NCBI GenBank assembly: GCA_963715635.1
Contig: OY970261.1
Location: 3,596,001 to 3,660,000, forward strand
Reading direction: 5' to 3'
Length of the DNA: 64,000 bases
From: JAPKZH01 sp963715635
GTDB taxonomy: Bacteria > Acidobacteriota > Aminicenantia > Aminicenantales > UBA4085
Shown here: positions 42,308 to 50,497 of the stretch, in pieces
How positions within the stretch are numbered: the first letter of the stretch is position 1
How the letters are laid out: each line of letters begins with the position of its first letter
The notes under the pieces: model-generated
Seen by the model: only the letters and a program-made list of their open reading frames with translations
What the model was told of the DNA's origin: nothing
Database searches by the model: none
Translations under genes and position numbers: made by a program

Positions 42308-43681
42308 GTGAAAATTGCCGAGAGAAGATCGATACTAATCGTGATGGATTTTATCGGGGTAAATGCGGCGGTTCTTTTTTCGCTAGCATTAAGGCCTGAA
42401 TATCGGTTGGACCCCGGGCTCATTTTCAAGCGTCCTCTCTGGTTTCTGATCCTGTTGGCGGTATGGTTTCCCCTGGCTTACGCCTTCGACTGCTATGATC
42501 CGAAGATCCTGGGCCGATTTTCGGAAACCGCAAAGGCCAGGATCAAAACAGGCCTTGTCGCTTCGCTCATATATCTTCTGATTCCCTTCTTGACTCCGAC
42601 CCTGCCCTCGTCAAGGCTTCTGTTTCTGATTCTTCCGTTGTTTCTCGTCGTGTTGACGGTTGCGGTGAGTGGAATTTATGATCTTGCGCACGGCCGGCCT
42701 TTCTTCCTGCAGCGAACGCTGGTCATTGGCGCGGGACGGGCGGGGAAAGAAATTGCCGGTGTGCTCCGGGAACAGGGAGGCGGTGTTTATGATATTGTGG
42801 GGTTTGTGGATGATGATCCGGCAAAAAAAGATGCAGTCGTTGACGGGATCATGGTCCTAGGAGATCGACATGCGCTTTTGGATCTCATCCGAAAACACCA
42901 AATCAAAACCCTGATCCTGGGCGTTAAGCGCGAGGTAAACGGCGTGTTCCTCCAGATCCTGACCGATTGTCTCGAGCTCGGGGTGGAGATTGTGCCCATG
43001 CCGGTCCTTTATGAGAAGCTCACGGGAAGGGTGCCGATTGAGCATGTAGGAAGCCAGTGGCACGCCGCCATGCCCCTCCAGAATCCGGGAGAAAGGCTGC
43101 TGTGGGCCATTACCAAAAGGCTGATGGATATTGTGTTGGTGTCTTTGGGACTTATATGTTTGGCCGCGGCGATGCCCTTCATTTCTGCAGTAATATATAT
43201 CGATTCTCCAGGGCCGATTTTTTATACACAGATGCGGGTAGGAAAGAGAGGGCGTGTTTTTAAGGCCTATAAATTCCGGTCGATGAGGCCGGATGCGGAA
43301 AAAGGGAAAGCCGTCTGGGCGGCGAAGAACGACTCCAGGGTGACGAGAGTCGGCCGGATTCTGCGGAAGACGCATGTGGATGAATTTCCTCAATTCTGGA
43401 ACATCCTTAAAGGCGAGATGAGTGTTGTGGGTCCCAGGTCGGAGAGGCCGGAGTTTGTCGAGGAACTGGCGCGGGAAATTCCGTTTTATCGGGTGCGGCA
43501 TGCGGTGCGGCCCGGGATGGCCGGCTGGGGCCTGGTGAAACAGGGGTACGGCGGATCCAAGGAAGAGGCTGTCTTGAAGCTGCAATATGACCTTTATTAC
43601 ATCAAGCATCAATCGTTCTGGCTGGATATTGTGATCCTTATCAAGACAATTATCGACACCCTGACTTTCAGGGGGAGATAA
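42308..43681 (+). CDS. exopolysaccharide biosynthesis polyprenyl glycosylphosphotransferase
   Basis: 457 residues. N-terminal four or five membrane segments, a soluble Rossmann-like domain (LVIGAGRAGKEIAGVLREQG with VYDIVGFVDDDP), and the catalytic Bac_transf domain from KRLMDIVLVSLGLICLAAAM: SPGPIFYTQMRVGKRGRVFK, KFRSM, HVDEFPQFWNILKGEMSVVG, PRSERP, RPGMAGWGLV. It attaches the first sugar phosphate to undecaprenyl phosphate, starting each repeat unit (WbaP/WcaJ group). GTG 42308 is the first start in frame; ATG 42344 is an alternative. It heads the second, GC-rich export cluster. Confidence 0.92.
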   Translation: MKIAERRSILIVMDFIGVNAAVLFSLALRPEYRLDPGLIFKRPLWFLILLAVWFPLAYAFDCYDPKILGRFSETAKARIKTGLVASLIYLLIPFLTPTLPSSRLLFLILPLFLVVLTVAVSGIYDLAHGRPFFLQRTLVIGAGRAGKEIAGVLREQGGGVYDIVGFVDDDPAKKDAVVDGIMVLGDRHALLDLIRKHQIKTLILGVKREVNGVFLQILTDCLELGVEIVPMPVLYEKLTGRVPIEHVGSQWHAAMPLQNPGERLLWAITKRLMDIVLVSLGLICLAAAMPFISAVIYIDSPGPIFYTQMRVGKRGRVFKAYKFRSMRPDAEKGKAVWAAKNDSRVTRVGRILRKTHVDEFPQFWNILKGEMSVVGPRSERPEFVEELAREIPFYRVRHAVRPGMAGWGLVKQGYGGSKEEAVLKLQYDLYYIKHQSFWLDIVILIKTIIDTLTFRGR

Positions 43682-43720
43682 AAGGATTTTAATGAGCGTA
43701 TTTATCAAGTTTTAATCCCG

Positions 43721-43742
43721 GGGGACGTTTGGAAACGTCCCC
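43721..43742. repeat. perfect GGGGACGTTT hairpin in the wzc leader
   Basis: Arms GGGGACGTTT (43721-43730) and AAACGTCCCC (43733-43742) pair over ten bases around a GG loop. It ends three bases before an ATG (43745) and fifteen before the ATG I use (43757). Same family as the GGGGAC hairpins at 7506, 9692 and 57307. No T tract follows. It could influence translation of wzc. Confidence 0.7.
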
Positions 43743-43756
43743 TTATGGAGAGAAAA

Positions 43757-45961
43757 ATGGAAATATACGACAATAACGAGCAGCTTCCGCCGAAGGAGAT
43801 CAACCTCCTCGATTACTGGCGAATAATCTGGAAGCGGCGCTGGCTCATTGTGTCTATTGCGGTCATCGTGGTGGCGGCCGCCGCCGTCAAGACGTTCACC
43901 CAGACGCCGATCTACACAGCGAGCGGGACGCTGCTCATCGAGCGGGAGCTCAATTTATATTTAACCCAGGAGGACTTCTACCAGCCGCAGATACTTCAGG
44001 AAGACTATTATCAAACTCAATACCGGCTGCTCCGGAGCCGGGCCGTCGCCGAACGCACCGTGGACAAGCTCGGCCTTATCGAACAGGTGTCGGGCTCAAA
44101 CAGCAAACCGAAGGGGAATGGCCCCGCGCCCGAAAGAGCCATGCTCCGCAGGCAGCTTGCCGGCTTTATCCTGGGCTCGATGTCGGTCTCTCCCATACGA
44201 ATGACGCGATTGGTTTCCGTAAGCTTCAGCAATCCCGACCCGACGTTTGCCGCCCAGGTCGTAAACGCCATCATCGAGTCCTTCATCGACATGAACATCG
44301 AAACGAAATTCCAGGCAACCGAACAGGCCACGGAGTTCCTGACGCAACAGATCTCGAGCTTGCGGACAGAGATCGAGCAGAAGGAGAGGGCACTTCAGGA
44401 CTACGGAGTGCAGAAGAACATCATCGCCCTGAGCGACAAGGAGACGACGATCCTCGAAAAGCTCGGCGATTTCAACAAGGCCCTGACGGCCGCTCAACTC
44501 GACCGCATCAGCAAGGAAGCCTATTACAACGAGATTAAAAATGCCACGCCGGAATATTTCCCGGAAACGCTCGCCAACCCGCTCATTCAGCGCCTGCGCC
44601 AGGACTACGCCCAATTCAAACGTGAGTACACGAAGAAGTCCGAGACATTCAAGCCCAACTACCCGGAAATGCAGCGGCTTAAGGCAGAGCTCGACAGCGC
44701 CCGCAGCCTCCTCGAAAGCGAGACGAAAAACCTGATCAAGGCCGCCCAGGCGGAATACCAAGCGGCTCTGCAGCACGAGAAGTCGCTCCAGGAGGCCTTC
44801 AACAAGCAGAAGACCGAGTCCATCCAGTTAAACAGCAACGCCATCTCTTACAACAGCCTGAAAATCGAGCTGCAGAACAAGAAAGACCTTATCGACCAGC
44901 TCCTCAAGCGGCAGAGCGAGACGGGCGTTTCGGCCCGGCTCAGGGGATTGCGAACGGCGAACGCCCGGGTCATCGACTCGGCCGAGACGCCGCTCGCGCC
45001 ATCGAGCCCGAACAAGAAACGGACCCTTATGCTCGCGCTTTTTCTTGGACTTTTCGGGGGCCTGGGCATGGCTTTCCTCCTGGAGTATCTGGACCATTCC
45101 GTGAAGACGGCCGAGGACGTGGAAAGGACCGTGAATCTGCCGGTGCTGGGGATTGTCGCCGAGTTTAGCCCGGAAGAATTCCGGAAGAAGGGATACGGAT
45201 ATGGATACAGGTACGCACGCGGCGATAAGAAAAATCCTCCTGTCCAGCCGTCCGAGAAAGAGCCTCCCGTCAAGTCCATCGACCTGATCACGGTCGCAGC
45301 GCCGAAATCCGGGTTTTCAGAGAGTTACCGCTCAATCCGGACGGCGTTCCTTTTGTCAGGGTCAACCGCCAATCTCAAGGCGATTATTCTCACGAGCCCG
45401 CTGCCCCTCGAGGGCAAATCGGCAAATGTCTGTAACTTTGCCGTGACCCTAGCCCAGGCCGGCAAAAAGGTCCTGATCGTGGACGCCGACTTGCGGAAGC
45501 CGCGGCAGCACAGAATCTTCGGCATCAAGAACCTTCACGGCCTGACGAACCACCTGACCGCCGGCGAGGAAATGAAGGAGCTGATCAAGGCAACGCGGGT
45601 CCCAAGCGTGTTCATGGTTAACGCCGGCCCGGTGCCGCCTAATCCCGCCGAGCTCCTGGGGTCGGAGAAGATGGCTGAGTTTATGGGAAAGGCAAAGACA
45701 TTTTTTGATTTCATCCTGATCGACACGCCGCCGGTGCTGGCTGTCACGGACGCCCTTGTCATCGGTCCGCTCGTGGACGCGGCCATTCTGATCGTCTGGA
45801 GCGGCAAGACACCCCGGGATGCCTTGAAATCGGCCAGGGAAAAGCTCGATATGGTCCAAGTCAAGACGCTCGGCGTTATCATCAACCACGAGAGCCTGAA
45901 AGAGCAGGGGTACTACCACAAGAAATACTACTATGCTTACTCGCACTACGACGAGGGATGA
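43757..45961 (+). CDS. wzc: Wzc-like polysaccharide co-polymerase with BY-kinase domain
   Basis: About 734 residues. The Wzz part has a first membrane helix (RWLIVSIAVIVVAAAAV), a long helical periplasmic region (QAEYQAALQHEKSLQEAFNK) and a second helix (LMLALFLGLFGGLGMAFLLE). The cytoplasmic kinase has Walker A PLEGKSANV, where the usual GEGKST is LEGKSA, then VLIVDADLRKPRQHRIFG (Walker A') and FDFILIDTPPVLAVTD (Walker B). The tail is a tyrosine cluster (YYHKKYYYAYSHYDEG) for autophosphorylation. It controls chain length and export with Wza. ATG 43757 is preferred, as GGAGAG lies just upstream; a start at 43745 would abut the hairpin. Confidence 0.9.
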   Translation: MEIYDNNEQLPPKEINLLDYWRIIWKRRWLIVSIAVIVVAAAAVKTFTQTPIYTASGTLLIERELNLYLTQEDFYQPQILQEDYYQTQYRLLRSRAVAERTVDKLGLIEQVSGSNSKPKGNGPAPERAMLRRQLAGFILGSMSVSPIRMTRLVSVSFSNPDPTFAAQVVNAIIESFIDMNIETKFQATEQATEFLTQQISSLRTEIEQKERALQDYGVQKNIIALSDKETTILEKLGDFNKALTAAQLDRISKEAYYNEIKNATPEYFPETLANPLIQRLRQDYAQFKREYTKKSETFKPNYPEMQRLKAELDSARSLLESETKNLIKAAQAEYQAALQHEKSLQEAFNKQKTESIQLNSNAISYNSLKIELQNKKDLIDQLLKRQSETGVSARLRGLRTANARVIDSAETPLAPSSPNKKRTLMLALFLGLFGGLGMAFLLEYLDHSVKTAEDVERTVNLPVLGIVAEFSPEEFRKKGYGYGYRYARGDKKNPPVQPSEKEPPVKSIDLITVAAPKSGFSESYRSIRTAFLLSGSTANLKAIILTSPLPLEGKSANVCNFAVTLAQAGKKVLIVDADLRKPRQHRIFGIKNLHGLTNHLTAGEEMKELIKATRVPSVFMVNAGPVPPNPAELLGSEKMAEFMGKAKTFFDFILIDTPPVLAVTDALVIGPLVDAAILIVWSGKTPRDALKSAREKLDMVQVKTLGVIINHESLKEQGYYHKKYYYAYSHYDEG

Positions 45962-46024
45962 GCCTAAACACATCCCTGCTCGATGACATTATTTTCTCGA
46001 GGTTTCTTGAGCCCGGGATTCAGT

Positions 46025-47377
46025 CTAAAAGTTGTAAGTGAGGTTGAGGCCGGCGAAATTGCGTTTAGACCGCAAGCCGTAATTCCAGCCGATGAGATCT
46101 GTCTTCCGGTCCCACCGGCCCGCTGTGACGCCCAGGCCAATGTTTTCTTTCAGGCGGAAGTAAAGACCTGCTGACTGCATCGAATATTTATCGGCCATGC
46201 TGAAATCCCCTGCGCCCGCCTCCCCGGAGGGTGGCCGATAGGCGTTTCGGACAAGGTTATAGTCGTAGTCCAGGCGGACCTTTCGTTTGAAAATATAAAG
46301 CGAGAGGCCGCCGCCGGCGATGTTTTCGATGAAGAACCGGGCGTTGAACCACAGGGAAAACTGGACGTCCCGGCGGTAGGAGCCGCGCAGCCTGATCGGC
46401 CGGGCGATATCAATGGAGACGCTCGAATCGCCCACAAGGCCCTGGAAATCAGGCTCGCCTCCATGCAGGGGGTAGAGCGTCTTATACCCAAGGCGGACGC
46501 GGCCGTTGATCCGGCCCCCGGGTGAAAATTCGAAGCCGGCGTACGCCGTCCGGGTTTCTGCATCGCGCGGATTGAGGGGATTCCGGAAGTCGAACCGGCC
46601 GTATTCGAGCTGGACTAACGCGCGTATGCGGGACGTCATCTGGAGGTAAAAGCCCCCGGCGGCGCGGAATTCATCACGGTCGAGTTCTTGAGCAATCGGA
46701 AAGCGCTCGAACTCCAGGTTTTCGTAGCGGATCCGGGACGCCGAAATATCCACGGAAAAACCGGTTTTTTTCCCCGTCTGCAGCAATGCTGAGGCCTGGA
46801 CGTCGGCCTGCTTCCTCCGCGGCCGGATGTCAATTTCGTAGTTCCACCGCTCCCGGGCGTCCGTCCAAGCGGCTCCGGCGGAGAAAAAAGCCTTGTTCAG
46901 GAGGATGCTAACGTCTCCCCGGAAGTAGTTATTCCAGGCTCGCTCCCTGGCCGTTTCATAGAAGTAAACGTAGCGGGGCGATTCGTAAAGCGTCAGGACG
47001 ATTTTCTTCCTGATCATGAGATAACTGGTGAGGGACGGCCCGACCGTAAGCGTGTAGTCGCCGACTGCCTCCGGTTGTGCATAGATGTTCGAATCATATC
47101 CAAGATCGCTGAGGATGATTGCGGGACGGATCCGGAAGGGACCGACTTTCCAGGGGGCAAGGCTCATCTGCCTGAGAAGATCCTCACCTTTATATGTGTC
47201 TCCCGAGAGCGTGCGCGGGATGACGAGGAAAAGCCAGAGGAACATCAAGCCGGCCGCTGCATAAATCAGGCGCGGCGCTTGCGCGCGAAGAAGTCGATTC
47301 GCCCGGCTATCGCTCGCCGACAACCCCGCCGCCTTGGATGCTCCGGCCCTATTCCAGATTTGCCTTTCCGTTTTCAT
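46025..47377 (-). CDS. outer-membrane beta-barrel protein of the exopolysaccharide locus
   Basis: 450 residues. After a 35-residue basic stretch there is a signal-like hydrophobic segment (LIYAAAGLMFLWLFLVIP). The mature part is a series of amphipathic strands rich in Tyr, Arg and Asp (GYDSNIYAQPEAVGDYTLTV, SPRYVYFYETARERAWNNYF) ending in the C-terminal Phe of ...FAGLNLTYNF, the BAM recognition signature. Such barrels (putative BBP2 type) occur beside EPS genes and may secrete or anchor the polymer. It is convergent with wzc across 63 bp. The basic N-terminus is unusually long for a signal peptide, so the start may be misplaced. Confidence 0.75.
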   Translation of the reverse strand: MKTERQIWNRAGASKAAGLSASDSRANRLLRAQAPRLIYAAAGLMFLWLFLVIPRTLSGDTYKGEDLLRQMSLAPWKVGPFRIRPAIILSDLGYDSNIYAQPEAVGDYTLTVGPSLTSYLMIRKKIVLTLYESPRYVYFYETARERAWNNYFRGDVSILLNKAFFSAGAAWTDARERWNYEIDIRPRRKQADVQASALLQTGKKTGFSVDISASRIRYENLEFERFPIAQELDRDEFRAAGGFYLQMTSRIRALVQLEYGRFDFRNPLNPRDAETRTAYAGFEFSPGGRINGRVRLGYKTLYPLHGGEPDFQGLVGDSSVSIDIARPIRLRGSYRRDVQFSLWFNARFFIENIAGGGLSLYIFKRKVRLDYDYNLVRNAYRPPSGEAGAGDFSMADKYSMQSAGLYFRLKENIGLGVTAGRWDRKTDLIGWNYGLRSKRNFAGLNLTYNF

Positions 47378-47504
47378 AGCCGCTTTCGTCGCAGTCCTAT
47401 CTTATCAAACCGGCCCGATTGAGATCAACCTCACCAGCCTGACCGTCAATCACATTGCAGACTTTCTGGAGAGAAAAGTGATCAACGGTCAGACCCTCTT
47501 CGAC

Positions 47505-47532
47505 TTGACATATCCCGTATCACTTCTATAAT
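47505..47532 (+). promoter_or_regulatory. consensus promoter of the RiPP cassette
   Basis: TTGACA (47505-47510), 16-bp spacer and TATAAT (47527-47532): both hexamers are perfect. Transcription would start near 47539, about 32 bases before the pqqD-like ATG. The adjacent sequence GACTTGACAT recurs at the precursor promoter (50156). Confidence 0.8.
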
Positions 47533-47570
47533 ATGCGGCTATCTCAATTCCGCCCAAGCGAGGATTTTCC

Positions 47571-47855
47571 ATGAGTCAATTTCTCCGCAACCCTGATGTC
47601 GTCCTTCGCGAGGAAGACGAGGACGGCGCACTTCTCTTCAACCCCGATACGAACCAGGTCCGCGTGCTCAACGCGACAGCCGTCTTCCTCTGGCACCTCT
47701 GTAATGGGACGAAGGGCGTCCCCGATATGGCCGCCGCCCTGAAAACCCAATTCGAGCGAGTGCCGGAGAAAGAGGCCGAGGATCATGTCAAGTCGTTCAT
47801 GGACGACATGACGGCCAACGGATTCATCGGGGTCGCCGAGGAAGAAAAAAAGTAG
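47571..47855 (+). CDS. PqqD-family peptide chaperone / RiPP recognition protein
   Basis: 94 residues. NPDVVLREEDEDGALLFNPD then NQVRVLNATAVFLWHLCNGT is the winged-helix RRE of PqqD proteins: the strand-strand GALLFNP, NATA and WxLC/LxN elements are typical. It should bind the leader of the precursor and present it to the radical SAM enzymes. GAGG precedes the ATG. Eleven bases separate it from the first radical SAM gene. It corresponds in position to ScmD of SynChlorMet cassettes, which is inference from gene order. Confidence 0.9.
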   Translation: MSQFLRNPDVVLREEDEDGALLFNPDTNQVRVLNATAVFLWHLCNGTKGVPDMAAALKTQFERVPEKEAEDHVKSFMDDMTANGFIGVAEEEKK

Positions 47856-47866
47856 GGGGCGCAGGA

Positions 47867-49015
47867 ATGTCCGCAGCGCGCGGCTCGAGGCGTCCGTCCC
47901 CTAGCGTTTCCGTAATGCCCAGCCCGCGGTCCGTGCAAATCTCGATTACCGGCGCCTGCAACCTGAAGTGCCGGTACTGTTTCTACGCCAACGAGATGGC
48001 CGTCCTGGCCGACCTCCTGACATCCGAGTGGCTTGGCTTCTTCGAGGAGCTCGGCCGCCTTGCGGTCATGGACGTCACTTTAAGCGGCGGCGAGCCGTTC
48101 GCGCGGCGAGACCTTTTTGAACTCATCGATGGGATCGCCGCCAACCGCATGCGCTACGCGATTCTTTCGAACGGGACGCTCATCGACGACACCCTGCTTA
48201 ACCGGTTCGAGACGGGCAAGCGGCGCCCGCGCCTGAATTACATCCAGGTTTCGATCGACGGTTCTCGCGCCGAGATCCACGACCGGAATCGTCCGGCGAG
48301 CTTCGGCCGCGCCCTCCGTGGCCTTAAGCGGCTCAGGGCGCAAGGATTTCCTGTCCAGGTCCGGACGACGATCAGCCGTCACAATATTGACGATTTGGAG
48401 AACATCGCACATCTTCTCTTAGAAGAAATCGGCCTGGCCTCCTTTAGCACCAATGAGGCCGCTCCCCTGGGCACAGGCTGCGCCAATCGCGCCGAGACGG
48501 CTCTCACCCCGGCCGACCAGAAAAAAGCGATGGCCGTCATCGACCGGCTTCTCGCCCGCTACCCGGGACGTCTCCAGGCTCAGGCCGGTCCCCAGGCCAA
48601 GCTCAAGATGTATCGCGAGATGGAGCATGCTCGCCGGACCGGGAAAAAGGCGGCGGGCTGGAAAATGGGCTTCCTCAGCGGCTGCGGCTGCGTGTTTTCC
48701 AAAATCGACGTCCTCCACGACGGAACGATCGTCCCCTGCTGCATGCTGCCCGGGCTTGTCCTCGGCAACATCACCCGGGATTCGCTTGGGGAAATCTGGC
48801 TGAACCATCCTACGCTGCAGATGCTCCGTGAGCGCTGCAACATCGCCATGAGAGAAGTTGAAGCCTGCCGGGATTGCGAATGGAACGCGATCTGCAACGG
48901 AAGCTGTCCTGGGCTAGCTCACCAATTGACGGGGGACGTCAATAGGGCCAACCCGGAGGACTGCTACCGGAATTTCATCGATGCCGTCGGAGGAGTGGAT
49001 GTCGTGCTTGACTGA
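47867..49015 (+). CDS. radical SAM/SPASM peptide-modifying enzyme 1
   Basis: 382 residues. CNLKCRYC (Cys31, 35, 38) is the 4Fe-4S/SAM motif; SGGEPFARRDLF is the GGEP motif; ILSNGTLI and VQVRTTISRHNIDDL follow the TIM-barrel core. The SPASM part has GCGCVFSKIDVLHDGTIVPC, CCMLPG, and CRDCEWNAICNGSCPG, then DCY, enough Cys for two auxiliary clusters. Such enzymes form thioether or other cross-links on ribosomal peptides. Similar to the ScmE/ScmF pair. GGGGG eight bases before the ATG. An internal Met17 could be the start. Confidence 0.92.
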   Translation: MSAARGSRRPSPSVSVMPSPRSVQISITGACNLKCRYCFYANEMAVLADLLTSEWLGFFEELGRLAVMDVTLSGGEPFARRDLFELIDGIAANRMRYAILSNGTLIDDTLLNRFETGKRRPRLNYIQVSIDGSRAEIHDRNRPASFGRALRGLKRLRAQGFPVQVRTTISRHNIDDLENIAHLLLEEIGLASFSTNEAAPLGTGCANRAETALTPADQKKAMAVIDRLLARYPGRLQAQAGPQAKLKMYREMEHARRTGKKAAGWKMGFLSGCGCVFSKIDVLHDGTIVPCCMLPGLVLGNITRDSLGEIWLNHPTLQMLRERCNIAMREVEACRDCEWNAICNGSCPGLAHQLTGDVNRANPEDCYRNFIDAVGGVDVVLD

Positions 49016-50132
49016 GGAAGAAACGGCTTCGAGCACCGCTGAAATGCGGGCGCTTGAACTGCCCGAAGGCGTGCCGCCGCTTCAATCGCTCTTTATGTAT
49101 ATCGCCGGCTCGTGCAACCTAGCCTGCCGCCACTGCTGGATCGAGCCGGATTTCAGCCCCGACCAATCGAAGGGAAAATTCCTCAAGCCAGAATGGGCGA
49201 AGAAAGCCGTCGTCGAGGCCAAGCCGCTGGGGCTGCAATCGGTCAAGCTCACGGGCGGCGAACCGCTTTTTCATCCGCAGTTTAGGGAAATTGTAAAAGC
49301 TATCGCTCAGGAGGGGGTCGATATCATCATCGAGACTAACGGCACGCTAATTGATGACGACCTGGCCGGGTTTCTGAGGAATGCGGGCCGCGTCCGCTTC
49401 ATCTCTGTCAGCGTGGACGGGGCCAATGCTGAAACACACGAAAACCTACGCGGGGTCGCGGGGAGCTTCGACAAGGCCGCCTCGGGCATTAGGGCGCTAG
49501 TCAAGGCAGGCTTCAAGCCCCAGCTCATCTGTACGCTGCACAGGGGCAACATCGGGGAAATCGCTGAGGTAATCGCTCTGGCGGAGCGTCTCGGCTGCGG
49601 CTCGGTCAAATTCAACCACGTCCAGCAAATGGGCCGCGGCGAACGAATGCATGAAGAGAAACAGGAATTAAGCGTCGAGGAAATCATAAGGACATATCAA
49701 CATATCGAAAGTGAATTCGTCCCACGGTCCCGCATAAGCGTCCTTTTTCACATTCCTCTCGCCTTTTATTCTATTCGAAAACTGGTCAACGGCAATCTCG
49801 GAAGATGCAATGTTCTTAACATCCTCGGTGTTCTATCAGGAGGGGAGCTTTCGCTATGCGGTGTGGGCGTGCTCATGCCCGAACTTATCTACGGGCACCT
49901 TTCTTGTGACAAGCTGCAAGATGTGTGGACTGAGGCTCCCGGCCTTAAAGAGCTAAGGCGGCTCATCCCCGTGCATCTTGAAGGGATATGCGGCCAATGT
50001 CTATTGAGAGAAATCTGCTTGGGCGAGTGCGTTGCCAATAGCTACCATGCTGTAAAAATGCTTAATTTTCCGTATTATTTCTGCCATCAGGCTGTTGAAA
50101 AAGGACTATTTCCTTCCTCCCGGAGAAAATAA
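48999..50132 (+). CDS. radical SAM/SPASM peptide-modifying enzyme 2
   Basis: 377 residues. SCNLACRHCW (Cys39, 43, 46) is the SAM cluster motif, LTGGEPLFHPQF the GGEP motif, ETNGTLI and SVDGANAETHENLRG the core. SPASM Cys are in GRCNVLNIL, GGELSLCGVGV, and ICGQCLLREICLGEC, then FCH. It differs clearly from enzyme 1, so the two are likely to act on different positions or in sequence. I use ATG 48999, which has GGAGGAG in front; ATG 48981 lies deeper inside the previous gene. The genes overlap by 17 bases. Confidence 0.92.
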   Translation: MSCLTEEETASSTAEMRALELPEGVPPLQSLFMYIAGSCNLACRHCWIEPDFSPDQSKGKFLKPEWAKKAVVEAKPLGLQSVKLTGGEPLFHPQFREIVKAIAQEGVDIIIETNGTLIDDDLAGFLRNAGRVRFISVSVDGANAETHENLRGVAGSFDKAASGIRALVKAGFKPQLICTLHRGNIGEIAEVIALAERLGCGSVKFNHVQQMGRGERMHEEKQELSVEEIIRTYQHIESEFVPRSRISVLFHIPLAFYSIRKLVNGNLGRCNVLNILGVLSGGELSLCGVGVLMPELIYGHLSCDKLQDVWTEAPGLKELRRLIPVHLEGICGQCLLREICLGECVANSYHAVKMLNFPYYFCHQAVEKGLFPSSRRK

Positions 50133-50155
50133 AATTAAAAACATAGAAAAAAGAC

Positions 50156-50183
50156 TTGACATCTTGTTGACCTTAAATAAAAT
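50156..50183 (+). promoter_or_regulatory. internal promoter in front of the precursor peptide
   Basis: TTGACA (50156-50161), 16-bp spacer, TAAAAT (50178-50183). It lies between the second radical SAM gene and the precursor. A separate, strong promoter would let the peptide be made in excess over its enzymes. Confidence 0.7.
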
Positions 50184-50204
50184 AAGAGAGGGGCGCTGGA
50201 TATC

Positions 50205-50486
50205 ATGAAAAGAACATATGAAATTCCAAGGGCTTTGGACATAGCGATATCTACGTTAAGCGGGCAGAAAGTTAAACCCATGGGATTTTGTGTGAACGGC
50301 TCTTTTCCTACCGTTGCCGGTTGTCATCCCGGTGCCAGCCCAGTCCAACTTCCAGCGGCCTGCAATCCCGCCGGCACGCTTCCTGATTGGGGCAACTGTA
50401 ATGCGGGTGTCAATGTCGCCAGCGGTTGCATTGCTGGTGCCTCTATTGCAACCAACACTTGCACTGCAGGCTCGATTGTCTTATAA
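50205..50486 (+). CDS. six-cysteine RiPP precursor peptide
   Basis: 93 residues. A leader-like start (MKRTYEIPRALDIAISTLSG) of about 27 residues is followed by a low-complexity Gly/Ala/Ser/Asn-rich core with Cys at 29, 40, 53, 65, 75 and 86, spaced 9 to 13 apart. Each Cys begins a short unit, mostly C-x-x-G: CVNG, CHPG, CNPAG, CNAG, CIAG, CTAG. No family match is claimed. The order carrier, two radical SAM enzymes, precursor, with its own promoter, marks it as the substrate. Whether thioether (sactipeptide or ranthipeptide) or C-C links are made cannot be told. No double-Gly or obvious cleavage site is seen; the S26-like protease nearby may process it. Confidence 0.82.
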   Translation: MKRTYEIPRALDIAISTLSGQKVKPMGFCVNGSFPTVAGCHPGASPVQLPAACNPAGTLPDWGNCNAGVNVASGCIAGASIATNTCTAGSIVL

Positions 50487-50497
50487 CTCCTATCTGT

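Noticed and set aside
43721..43742. Hairpin as a transcription terminator for the glycosylphosphotransferase
   Set aside because: No T tract follows and it abuts the next gene's leader; read as a repeat or translation element.
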